Position numbers and translations under genes: made by a program. Below are positions 15,424 to 25,668 of a stretch of 64,000 bases of DNA, piece after piece (position 1 is the first letter of the stretch; every line of letters begins with the position of its first letter). Source of the stretch: Xenophilus sp. E41 (lineage in GTDB: Bacteria; Pseudomonadota; Gammaproteobacteria; Burkholderiales; Burkholderiaceae_C); the NCBI RefSeq assembly GCF_003671765.1, contig NZ_QPIB01000012.1, forward strand, positions 52,758 through 116,757, written 5' to 3'. Under the pieces are notes generated by a model. That model saw only the letters and a list, made by a program, of their open reading frames with translations. It had not been told where the DNA came from and made no database searches.

Positions 15424-17109
15424 TCAGAAACTCTTCTGCGCCTGGATGTACAGGCGTGCACCGCGCTTGCCGCCGTCGGTGCGCGCGGGCTCGGTGCCGG
15501 CGCGCCAGGCCAGCGTGGCATTGATGGCGAAGTTGCCGGGCCGCACCCACGACAGGCCGACACCCCCGCCGCGCAGGCTGCGCCAGGGCGAGCCGATGTC
15601 GAAGGCCGACGGCTCCTTGACGGTCTTGCCGCGCGCCGCGTCGTAGAACACGAAGGGCGTGAACTCGGCGTTGTACGTCCATCGCCACTCCACGGTGGCG
15701 ATCAGGCCCTGGTCCACCAGCGCCTCGCTCGAGGGGTAGGCGCGCACCGCGCGCGCGCCGCCCAGCGCCAGCTTCTCCGAGGCATCGAGGTTCTTGCTGG
15801 CCCACTGGCCGCCCAGTGACAGGTACAGCGAATGCTGCGGCAGCACCGCCTGCAAGCGCGAGACCTGGAAGGTGGTCTTGGAGAAGCTGCCTTCGGTGCG
15901 GTGGCCCCCCAGGCCCTGGTCGGACTGGAAGCTATCGGCGTCGCGCAGCGACAGCTTGCCGCGGTAGAAGGTGCCGGCGCTGGCCCAGTAGCCGCCGCCG
16001 AACAGGTCGTCGCGGCGCTCCCAGGTCCACCCCAGGCCCAGGCCGTTCACGCGCTTGCGAGCCGAGAAATTCACGGCCGTGAAGTCGTCCGTCAGGCGCT
16101 TGCTGTCGGCCGACAGGCGCAGGAAGAGGTTGTGCTGGCGCTGGCGGATCAGCGGGTAGTTGAGCGACACGTCGACCACGTCGGCCTTGCCCTGCGCGCC
16201 CAGCTCCTCGAACTCGCCGCCGAGTTCGTAGTTGACGCGCGAGATGCCGACGCCCACGCGCAGGCCGTCGGTGCCGATGGGTGCCTCGTACGACACGCGG
16301 CCGAACTGCAGCGCGTTGCTGTTCGACACCATGGCGCGCACGTCCAGGTTGTCGCCGATGCCGAAGGGGCTGTTCCAGCGCATCGTGCCGCCGATGCGGT
16401 AGCGGCCCGACTCCTTGGTGCCGTGGTTGTCGGCCTCGGCGGCGAAATTCCAGCGCTGTCCGGCGTTGACCTCCACCGCCAGGTCGGTGGTGCCGGTCTG
16501 CGTGCCCTCCTGCAGCGAGGAGCCGACGCGCAGGCCCGGCTGGTCGGACAGCAGCAGCATGGCCCGCTCGTAGGCCGGCCCGCTCACCGCCTGGCCGACC
16601 GCCAGCGGCGCAAGGAAGCTGCGCACACGCGCCTCGCTGATGGGTGCCTCGGGCGCGACCGTCACGTCCACCCTGCCGATGCGGCCTTCGACGATGCTGA
16701 TCTCGACCACGCCGTCCTGCACCGTCTGCACCGGCACGATGGCCTGCGCCAGGAAGTAGCCGCGCTCGCGGTAGCGCGCCGTGATGTCGCGCGCCAGCGC
16801 TTCCAGGTCGGCCAGCGTCACGTCGCGGCCGATGTAGGGGGCCGTGACGCCGCGCAGGTCCTCGGCGCTCAGCGCCTGCGCGCCGTTGAGCCGCAGGTCG
16901 TTGAGGCGGAAGGCGGCCGACGCCGGTGCGGGGCCCTGCGGCGCGGTGGCGGCCGGGCTGACCGGCGCGGCGCAGGCCGCGCACGGATCGCCCGTGGGCA
17001 GCAGGGTGGTGGTGCCGGGCAGCGACTGCGAGGGCGCCTGCGCCAGCGCGCCGCAGGACGCGGCGGCGCCGAGGGCGGCAGCGGCCCAGCCGACCGGGCC
17101 GCGCCTCAT
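15424..17109 (-). CDS. TpsB outer-membrane transporter (ShlB/FhaC type)
   Basis: A 561-residue protein with a Sec signal peptide ending near ALAQ (residue 24). A POTRA domain (about residues 68-190) includes GYFLAQAIVPVQTVQDG and ISIVEGRIG. The remainder has the alternating strands of a 16-strand barrel and ends in Phe, as expected of outer-membrane proteins. VRAYPSSEA corresponds to the conserved VRGY loop that plugs the FhaC barrel. The ATG at 17109 is preferred because it gives a signal peptide and overlaps the stop of the CHAT gene by 4 nt. It exports the TpsA protein encoded downstream. Confidence 0.93.
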   Translation of the reverse strand: MRRGPVGWAAAALGAAASCGALAQAPSQSLPGTTTLLPTGDPCAACAAPVSPAATAPQGPAPASAAFRLNDLRLNGAQALSAEDLRGVTAPYIGRDVTLADLEALARDITARYRERGYFLAQAIVPVQTVQDGVVEISIVEGRIGRVDVTVAPEAPISEARVRSFLAPLAVGQAVSGPAYERAMLLLSDQPGLRVGSSLQEGTQTGTTDLAVEVNAGQRWNFAAEADNHGTKESGRYRIGGTMRWNSPFGIGDNLDVRAMVSNSNALQFGRVSYEAPIGTDGLRVGVGISRVNYELGGEFEELGAQGKADVVDVSLNYPLIRQRQHNLFLRLSADSKRLTDDFTAVNFSARKRVNGLGLGWTWERRDDLFGGGYWASAGTFYRGKLSLRDADSFQSDQGLGGHRTEGSFSKTTFQVSRLQAVLPQHSLYLSLGGQWASKNLDASEKLALGGARAVRAYPSSEALVDQGLIATVEWRWTYNAEFTPFVFYDAARGKTVKEPSAFDIGSPWRSLRGGGVGLSWVRPGNFAINATLAWRAGTEPARTDGGKRGARLYIQAQKSF

Positions 17110-19253
17110 GCCCCGCTCCCGACGGTGAGGCGCCAGTTGCCGATCAGGTTGAACGGCGCCCAGAAGAAGGGATGCGACATCTTGGGGTCCTTCAGCACGG
17201 CCAGCTGGCCGGCCTGCATGGCGCGCTGCAGGTCGCGCCCCTTGGCGAGCTCGCCGTACAGCGTGCCCATGAGCACCTCGGTGGCGTCGTCCGACACCGG
17301 CCACAGCGAGGCGATGAGGCTGGAGCTGCCCGCCGACAGGAAGGAGCGCGTGAAGCCCAGCACCTCGTCGCCCTGCGCGATGCGGCCCAGGCCGGACTCG
17401 CAGGCCGACAGGGTGACCAGCGCGGTGCCCTGCATCGGCAGCTCGAGGATCTCGTGCGCCTCGAGGAAGTTCTGTCGCCCGCCTTCGTTGGCCAGCAGGA
17501 TGCGCGAATAGAGCGGGTCGACCTGGTCGGCCTCGGCGTGCGCGGCCACATGCATCAGCGGCGCGCGCGAGGCCACCTCGCGGAACTGCGTCTTGGTGGC
17601 GGCCGCGCCCATGAAGACGCTGTTGCGCGGGAACAGCCGCGCGAGCTGCTTCACCTCGGCCTCGGAACCGGGCAGGTCGTACTTGTCATCGATGCGCGGG
17701 TTGCCGAAGGCGGTGAGCGTCGGGTCGATGCGCGGCGAGCGCTGGGCCAGCTGCACCGCGATGCTCATCGACGGCGACACCGCCACCGGGTGCGTCTCGA
17801 TCACGTAGCGGCCATCGAGCCGCAGCGCCTGGAAGGGCAGGTAGTGCAGCGGGCCGTGCGGCACGATCACCAGGCGCTGGCCGGGCGTGAGGCCCAGCGG
17901 ACCGAGCAGCGCGGCGCCCAGCTTGTCGGCATTGCCCACGGCCGTGCGGCGGCCGCGCACGACCGAGTTGCGGAAGGTGTCGACCAGGTCGGTGAGTTCG
18001 TCGCGCTTCACGGCGATGCTGTGCGCCCTGATGCCGTCGGGCGCGATCACCCAGACCTGCAGCCGCTCGGGCAGCGAATGGAACTCCACCACGCGCTCGT
18101 CGGCCTTGAGCGAGCGCTGCAGCGTCGCCAGGTCGATGGTGGTCGCGGCCTGCTCGCTCACCTTGGCGCGGCCGCGCACGGCGTCGAGCAGCGCGCGCGA
18201 GCGGCTGCGCTCGCTGATCTCGAAGGCGCGCTGCGCGTCGCCCACGTCGCTGTACAGCCCCACGGCCCGCTCGAACACCGACTGCAGGTCGGAGAACAGG
18301 CCCATCTTGAATTCCTCGCTGCGAAAGCGCGAGCGCACCTGGTCCACGCTGCCGATGGCGCGGCCCAGTGCCTCCGCGGCCGACTGCTTCTGGCCCAGCG
18401 CGATGTCGCTGCGCGCCACGCCGTCCCAGGCCCAGAGGCGGTAGTACTCGGTGTCGGTGCCCATCTGCCGTGTGGTGAGCGCGGTGTACAGCGCCTTGGC
18501 CTCGGCCGGCTTCTTCTCGGCCAGCAGCAGGTTGGCGCGCGTGCGCTCCAGCTGGGCGGCGAGGGGCGCCTCGCGCGGCGTGCCCATCGCATCGAGCACC
18601 TGGCGCGCGCGGCCGGTGTCGCCGGATTCGATCAGCGCGTTGGCCAGCGAGGCGCGCACCAGCGGCGCATAGCGATCGGAACTGCCGGCCAGCGCGTCGT
18701 CGTAGCTGCGCACCGCGCCGGCGTAATCGCCGCGGCGGGCGGCCACGTCGCCCAGCACCTTGTGGGCCGGGCCGACCACCAGCTTGGGGTCGCGCGCCGG
18801 CTGCTTGAGCGCCTCGCGCGCGAACTGCTCGGCCTTCTCGAGCTGGCCCGAGTAGCTGTAGACGATGGCCAGGTCGCGGTTGGCCATGGCCAGCAGGTTG
18901 GGGTCGCGCGTGGTGTTGGCCAGGTGCAGCGCCTTGCTCGCGGCACGCACGCTCTGGCGGAACTCGCCCGCCTCGGCCAGCGCCACGGCCTGGCTGCAGT
19001 ACTGGTAGCCGCTGAGCTTGACCTTGTCCTGCGAATAGAGGATGGCGCCGTCGTTGGTGAGGGCCAGCAGCGTGTCGGTGTCGGCCAGCCGGGCCTGCTC
19101 CTGCCTGTTGGCCGCCGCCTCGGCGTCGGGTGCAGGCTGCGCATGCGCCGTGAGCGCCATCGCCAGCCAGGACGCGGCGACCCCCGCCCACATGAGCTGC
19201 GTGAAGCGCGCGCGCCGGAAGGGCCCGCCCTGTGTGTTCGTCAACCGTTCCAT
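17106..19253 (-). CDS. Secreted TPR-CHAT caspase-like peptidase
   Basis: A 715-residue protein with a basic N-region and a hydrophobic segment ending at TAHAQ (about 35-39), so it is exported to the periplasm. Residues of about 70-340 form TPR-like helical repeats. The C-terminal CHAT domain (about 430-710) shows HVAAHAE with His568/His572 and LSACESGLG with Cys618, the dyad of caspase-like clan CD peptidases. The ATG at 19253 has GGGGGT just upstream; an in-frame ATG at 19304 would lengthen the N-region. The stop overlaps the tpsB start, so it is co-translated with the TPS transporter. Processing or quality control of the adhesin is the natural inference; the substrate is not shown. Confidence 0.87.
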   Translation of the reverse strand: MERLTNTQGGPFRRARFTQLMWAGVAASWLAMALTAHAQPAPDAEAAANRQEQARLADTDTLLALTNDGAILYSQDKVKLSGYQYCSQAVALAEAGEFRQSVRAASKALHLANTTRDPNLLAMANRDLAIVYSYSGQLEKAEQFAREALKQPARDPKLVVGPAHKVLGDVAARRGDYAGAVRSYDDALAGSSDRYAPLVRASLANALIESGDTGRARQVLDAMGTPREAPLAAQLERTRANLLLAEKKPAEAKALYTALTTRQMGTDTEYYRLWAWDGVARSDIALGQKQSAAEALGRAIGSVDQVRSRFRSEEFKMGLFSDLQSVFERAVGLYSDVGDAQRAFEISERSRSRALLDAVRGRAKVSEQAATTIDLATLQRSLKADERVVEFHSLPERLQVWVIAPDGIRAHSIAVKRDELTDLVDTFRNSVVRGRRTAVGNADKLGAALLGPLGLTPGQRLVIVPHGPLHYLPFQALRLDGRYVIETHPVAVSPSMSIAVQLAQRSPRIDPTLTAFGNPRIDDKYDLPGSEAEVKQLARLFPRNSVFMGAAATKTQFREVASRAPLMHVAAHAEADQVDPLYSRILLANEGGRQNFLEAHEILELPMQGTALVTLSACESGLGRIAQGDEVLGFTRSFLSAGSSSLIASLWPVSDDATEVLMGTLYGELAKGRDLQRAMQAGQLAVLKDPKMSHPFFWAPFNLIGNWRLTVGSGA

Positions 19254-19337
19254 TCGACCCCCACGCTCTGTCTGCAGTCCGTGAGCGTGGACCGTCGACG
19301 CCATGAACGTGTGCGCCTCTCAGACATCGTCGCCGGA

Positions 19338-19398
19338 GTCTAGGAAGCACCCCCTGGCGGGCCAATTCACAAGATGGCCTAACGCTTATGGTCTAGGG
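19338..19398 (-). promoter_or_regulatory. Upstream region of the CHAT-TPS operon with TAGGCC motif
   Basis: On the minus strand this region reads TTAGGCCATCTTG (core 19381-19376), flanked by two CTAGAC elements. TAGGCCATC is shared with the motif at 5879. It is 120-130 nt upstream of the CHAT start, fitting an activator site. No convincing -35/-10 pair was found. Confidence 0.3.
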
Positions 19399-19413
19399 CA
19401 AGCAACGGCGGGC

Positions 19414-19447
19414 CCAAAAGAAAGCGCCGGCCCACGGGCCGGCGCTT
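19414..19447 (-). terminator. Rho-independent terminator of katE
   Basis: AAGCGCCGGCCC (19422-19433) and GGGCCGGCGCTT (19436-19447) form a perfect 12-bp stem with a 2-nt loop. On the minus strand it is followed by TTCTTTT. It lies 24 nt after the katE stop. Confidence 0.88.
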
Positions 19448-19470
19448 GCGTCCTGCTTGCGTCGAAGCGT

Positions 19471-21654
<2,184 letters not shown>

Positions 21655-21702
21655 CGAAGAGAGAAGAGAAGGAAAGATGTGAGAACGGGTGGGGAGGCCG
21701 GA

Positions 21703-21849
21703 TCAGCCGGCCTCGGCGTCGAGGAACATGTCCACCGCGTTGACGAGGGCCACGAGGCCGATCACGCCTGTCAGTGCCGCCACGCCCCAGACGAGCGCGT
21801 CGTCCACCCAGGGGCCGTTGATCGCACCGAGCAGCGATGCCAGTTCCAT
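21703..21849 (-). CDS. Small single-pass membrane protein upstream of katE
   Basis: A 48-residue protein. A short amphipathic start (MELASLLGAINGPWVDD) is followed by one hydrophobic helix (about residues 19-41) and an acidic tail ending DAEAG. The start is supported by TGGAGCGAATC directly before the ATG, a GGAG box at 7-nt spacing; longer in-frame starts have no such site. It is in the same direction as katE with a 48-nt gap, so both are probably on one mRNA. I do not recognise the family. A membrane peptide tied to peroxide defence is possible. Confidence 0.6.
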   Translation of the reverse strand: MELASLLGAINGPWVDDALVWGVAALTGVIGLVALVNAVDMFLDAEAG

Positions 21850-21926
21850 GATTCGCTCCAGAAAAGGGGGTTGAACAGATCGGGGAAGAACCTGCGCCGC
21901 AGCCTTTCTGCGAGCGAGCACCGAGC

Positions 21927-22005
21927 GTAGGACCGGCGGGACCGGTTTCACGTAGTGGCCGCGCGTCGTGGACTGTGGGAGCGCCAAGCTGCCCACGGTA
22001 GGACC
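21927..22005. promoter_or_regulatory. GTAGGACC pair in the katE/transglutaminase divergent region
   Basis: GTAGGACC occurs at 21927-21934 and again at 21998-22005 inside the 299-nt divergent region between the katE operon and the gene at 22149. A reverse-oriented copy (GTCCTACC, 27927-27934) precedes the small hydrophilic gene at 27991, and GTAGGA (26785-26790) precedes ku. No other gene is visible in this region. Confidence 0.35.
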
Positions 22006-22148
22006 GCACCGACGCCGCGCCCGTGCGCTGGCGGACTACAGCCGCATGCGCCTTGGCACCCCCCGCGTCGGCGCCGGCACGCTTCTAGCATCGATGCTTT
22101 CGTGTTCGTCCGACCATTCACCCCGATCCGCGCCTGAAGGGAGGCACC

Positions 22149-22967
22149 GTGCTCATCCGCATCGGCTATGACATCGAGCTGGGGCTCAGCGGCCCCACCG
22201 CGCTCATCTTCCTGCTGCAGGTGCACCCCGACCGGGCACGCGACCTGGTGGCCCCCGAGCACCCGGTGGTCGACCCGCCGCTGTGGACCGACCACTACAC
22301 CGACAGCTTCGGCAACCGCTGCGCCCGCGTGCGCGTGCCGGCCGGCGTTCAGCGCGTGCGGCTGCACAACGAGGCCTTGATCCACGACACCGGCTGGACC
22401 GACCCGGTCGACTACGGTGCGTGGCAGCACCCGGTCGACGAACTGCCGGTCGAGACCCTGCCCTTCCTGCTGGGCAGCCGCTATTGCGAGGTCGACAGCG
22501 AACTGCTTCCCTTCGCCTGGCAGACCTTCGGCCACACGCCGCTGGGCTGGGCGCGCGTGCAGGCCGTGTGCGACTTCGTGCACCAGCACATCCGCTTCGA
22601 CTACCAGCGCGCGTTCGCGGGGCGCACCGCGCTGGGGGGTTTTCGCGAACGCGTGGGCGTGTGCCGCGACTTCGCGCACCTGGCCGTCACGCTGTGCCGC
22701 TGCCTGAACATCCCGGCGCGCTACGTGACCGGCTACCTGGGCGACATCGGCGTGCCGCCGGTGCCCTACCCGATGGACTTCAGCGCCTGGTTCGAGGTCT
22801 TCCTCGGCGGCCGCTGGCACACCTTCGACGCCCGCCACAACGTGCCGCGCATCGGCCGCGTGGTGATCGCCCGTGGTCGCGACGCGGCCGACGTGCCGAT
22901 CACCATGGTTTTCGGCGAGCACACGCTGGAGCGCTTCCACGTGGTGACGGACGAGGTGCGCGGCTGA
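22149..22967 (+). CDS. Transglutaminase-like cysteine protease family protein
   Basis: A 272-residue cytoplasmic protein. An N-terminal beta-rich part (1-130) precedes a transglutaminase core with GVCRDFAHL (nucleophile Cys), RYVTGYLGD and WFEVFLGGRWHTFDARH (His and Asp), the full Cys-His-Asp set. The start is GTG, supported by GGGAGG 6-7 nt upstream. Such proteins are often peptidases rather than cross-linkers in bacteria, and some are encoded beside ATP-grasp partners, which are absent here. It is divergent from the katE operon and convergent with ligD. The substrate is unknown. Confidence 0.82.
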   Translation: MLIRIGYDIELGLSGPTALIFLLQVHPDRARDLVAPEHPVVDPPLWTDHYTDSFGNRCARVRVPAGVQRVRLHNEALIHDTGWTDPVDYGAWQHPVDELPVETLPFLLGSRYCEVDSELLPFAWQTFGHTPLGWARVQAVCDFVHQHIRFDYQRAFAGRTALGGFRERVGVCRDFAHLAVTLCRCLNIPARYVTGYLGDIGVPPVPYPMDFSAWFEVFLGGRWHTFDARHNVPRIGRVVIARGRDAADVPITMVFGEHTLERFHVVTDEVRG

Positions 22968-22985
22968 GCGCGCGCCCGCAGCTTC

Positions 22986-23034
22986 GATAGCACACTGGCC
23001 GGCAGCGCCCGCCAGGCGGGCGCAAACCGCTATC
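22986..23034 (-). repeat. GCTATC dispersed repeat, copy C
   Basis: GATAGC (22986-22991) and GCTATC (23029-23034) are mirrored around the 19-nt palindrome GCGCCCGCCAGGCGGGCGC (23005-23023). It lies just beyond the ligD stop (23038-23040), between two convergent genes, and could end transcription from both sides. Confidence 0.7.
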
Positions 23035-23037
23035 GTT

Positions 23038-25647
23038 TCAGGAGCGTTTCGCGTCCTGGGGCACGTAGCCCAGCACCTTCATCGGCCCGGCCAGCGCCTT
23101 GCGCGCTCGCTCCATGCCGTCCCACGCCGCGTTGCCCGGCTCGAAACGGGTGCGCGCGTCGGCCAGCGTCCACTGCGCACCGCTGGTGAGTTCGGGCAAC
23201 TCGTCCCAGCTCACCGGCACCGACACGCCGAGCCCCGGCCGCGCACGCACCGACCAGGCGCTCACGGTGGTGGCGCCGAAGCCGTTGCGCAGGTAGTCGA
23301 CGAAGATCTTGCCGACCCGGTTCCTGGGCCCGCTTTTGACCACGAAGCGCTCCGGAATGGTCTGCGCCAGGTGCGCCACGACAGCACGCGAGAAGTCCTT
23401 GACCGTGTCCCACCCGTGCTGCCGGCGGATCGGCACGACCACGTGCAGGCCCTTGCCGCCGCTGGTCTTGAGGAAGCCCACGAGGCCGAGCTCATCGAGC
23501 AGCGTGCGCACCAGCATCGCCGCCTCCTGCATGTGCGGCCAGCCGACGCCCTCGCCGGGGTCGAGGTCGAAGGTCATGCGGTCGGGCGTGTCCAGCTTGT
23601 TGGAGGTGCCGTTCCAGGTGTGGAACTCGAGGGTGTTCATCTGCGCGGCCGACAACAGGCCGCGCGCGGTGTCGATCTGCAGCAGCGGATCGTGGTCGCG
23701 GTCGAGTTCCGGGTCGAGCAGCTTCACGCCCGGCAGCTCGGTGTGCTGCGCGTGCTTCTGGAAGAAGAGTTCGCCGCCCACGCCCTCGGGCGCGCGCACG
23801 AGCGACACCGGCCGGCCCTTGAGGTGCGGCAGCATCAGCGGCGCCACGTCGGCGTAGTAGCGCACGAGATCGCCCTTGGTGGTGCCGCTGGCCTTGTCGA
23901 TCACGCGGTCGGCATTCGTGATGCGCAGGCCACCCGGCTTGGCTGCGGCCTTGGCGGGCGGGGAGGAGGAACTTGAAGCGGGCATGGCAGGGGCATCCAC
24001 GGGCTGGGCATGTTCGCGCACGATCTGGCGCGGCGGCTTGTCGGTGCGCAGGCCATGGAACACGGCCTGGCGCACGCGGTCGTCACGGGTCCATTCGCCG
24101 AACTCCACCTCGGCGACCAGGCGCGGCCGCACCCACTGCACCGTGCCCGCGCGCAGGCCGGTGGGCGGTGGGTCGAAGGGGCAGGCATCGCTGTCCAGGC
24201 GCTGCAGCCGGGCATGCACGTCGGCGAGCCGCTGCGCATCGAAGCCCGTACCGACGTTGCCCGCGTAGCGCAGGCGACCCTGCGCGTCGTGCACGCCCAG
24301 CAGCAGCGCGCCGAAGCCCTGGCGCGTGCCCTTGGGCGCGGTGTATCCGCCGATGACGAACTCCTGCCGGCGGTGGTTCTTGAGCTTGATCCAGTCGGGC
24401 GAGCGGCGCGAGACGTAAGGCGCGTCGCGGCGCTTGCCGATGATGCCCTCGAAGCCGATGCGCGCCGAGGAGGCCAGCAGGTCGGCGGGCGAGGCGTCGA
24501 AGGCCTCGCTGAAGCGCACGGCGGGCGGCGCGCGGCCCTCGAGCTTCTGCGCCAGCGCCTCGCGTCGCGCCTGCACCGGCAGGTCGCGCAGGTCGCGTCC
24601 GTCGAGGAAGGGCGCGTCGAAGAGCCAGCACACGATGTCGCGGGTGGCATGTCGATCGAAGGCGTTCTGCAGCGCCTGGAAGTCGGGGGCGCCCTGCGCG
24701 TTCTCGACGCCGATCTCGCCGTCCAGCCAGGACGAGCGCAGCTTCAGCGTCTCCAGGTCGCTGGCCAGTTCGGGCACGCGCGAGGTCCAGTCCAGGCCGT
24801 TGCGGGTGAAGCAACGCACGCGGCCCTGGGCGTCGAAGCGCACGAGCAGCCGGTAGCCGTCGAACTTGAGCTCCCACAGCCATTCCTCGGGATGGGCCGG
24901 CGGGGCGGTCGCCAGCGTGGCCAGTTGCGGGGCCAGTTCGGCGGGGAGGGTCGCCTTGGGCGCGCGCGCCGGCGTCGCCGCCCTGGCCTTGGCTTTCGCC
25001 TTCGCCGGTGCGGCGGGGCTCGACTTGCGGGCCGCCGCCGCCGGCGCGGGGCGCGCCAGCACACTGTCGGGCGCCTCGGCCTCGACGTCGTATTCGTCCA
25101 GCGGGCGGGCCTGCGCGTCCTTCTCCTTGATGAGCAGCCAGGTCGGCTTGCTGTCGCTGGCACGCGGCTTCATGCGCACCAGCGTCCAGTGGCCCTTGAG
25201 CTTCTCGCCGCGCAGTTCGAATTTGAGCTTGCCCTCCTTGAGCCCCCGGCGCGCGTCGCCCTCGGGCCACCAGGTGCCACGGTCCCACACGATGACGGTG
25301 CCGGCGCCGTAGTGCCCTTCGGGGATGGTGCCCTCGAAGCCGCCGTAGGCGAGTGGGTGGTCCTCCACCTCCACCGCCATGCGCTTGACGGTGGGGTCGA
25401 GGCAGGGGCCCTTGGGCACGGCCCAGCTCTTGAGCGTGCCATCGAGCTCGAGCCGGAAGTCGTAGTGCAGGCGCGAGGCGTCGTGCTTCTGGACGACGAA
25501 GGCCAGCGCGTCGGCGGCCGACTGCCCGCCCTCGGCCGGCTCGGGCGTCGCCGCGAAATCGCGCTTGCGGCGGTAGTCGGCCAGCGCGCGGTGGGCAATG
25601 CTGTCCCCGGCATCGGGCTGCGCGGAGGTTTTCTTCCTTGTCGCCAT
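23038..25647 (-). CDS. ligD: Multifunctional end-joining DNA ligase LigD
   Basis: An 869-residue protein with the domain order 3'-phosphoesterase, ligase, polymerase/primase, as in Pseudomonas LigD. The phosphoesterase domain (about 30-190) has LHYDFRLELDG and the histidine-rich GHYGAG. An Ala/Lys-rich linker precedes the ATP-dependent ligase, where ELKFDGYRL holds the adenylated Lys261. The polymerase domain (about 580-860) shows DLDPGEGVGW and SGGKGLHVVVP. It repairs double-strand breaks together with Ku, encoded 21 nt upstream on the same strand. I chose ATG 25647; a TTG 12 nt earlier is possible. The stop lies within 4 nt of repeat copy C. Confidence 0.96.
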   Translation of the reverse strand: MATRKKTSAQPDAGDSIAHRALADYRRKRDFAATPEPAEGGQSAADALAFVVQKHDASRLHYDFRLELDGTLKSWAVPKGPCLDPTVKRMAVEVEDHPLAYGGFEGTIPEGHYGAGTVIVWDRGTWWPEGDARRGLKEGKLKFELRGEKLKGHWTLVRMKPRASDSKPTWLLIKEKDAQARPLDEYDVEAEAPDSVLARPAPAAAARKSSPAAPAKAKAKARAATPARAPKATLPAELAPQLATLATAPPAHPEEWLWELKFDGYRLLVRFDAQGRVRCFTRNGLDWTSRVPELASDLETLKLRSSWLDGEIGVENAQGAPDFQALQNAFDRHATRDIVCWLFDAPFLDGRDLRDLPVQARREALAQKLEGRAPPAVRFSEAFDASPADLLASSARIGFEGIIGKRRDAPYVSRRSPDWIKLKNHRRQEFVIGGYTAPKGTRQGFGALLLGVHDAQGRLRYAGNVGTGFDAQRLADVHARLQRLDSDACPFDPPPTGLRAGTVQWVRPRLVAEVEFGEWTRDDRVRQAVFHGLRTDKPPRQIVREHAQPVDAPAMPASSSSSPPAKAAAKPGGLRITNADRVIDKASGTTKGDLVRYYADVAPLMLPHLKGRPVSLVRAPEGVGGELFFQKHAQHTELPGVKLLDPELDRDHDPLLQIDTARGLLSAAQMNTLEFHTWNGTSNKLDTPDRMTFDLDPGEGVGWPHMQEAAMLVRTLLDELGLVGFLKTSGGKGLHVVVPIRRQHGWDTVKDFSRAVVAHLAQTIPERFVVKSGPRNRVGKIFVDYLRNGFGATTVSAWSVRARPGLGVSVPVSWDELPELTSGAQWTLADARTRFEPGNAAWDGMERARKALAGPMKVLGYVPQDAKRS

Positions 25648-25668
25648 CGGCCGCTGCAAGCAGGGAGA

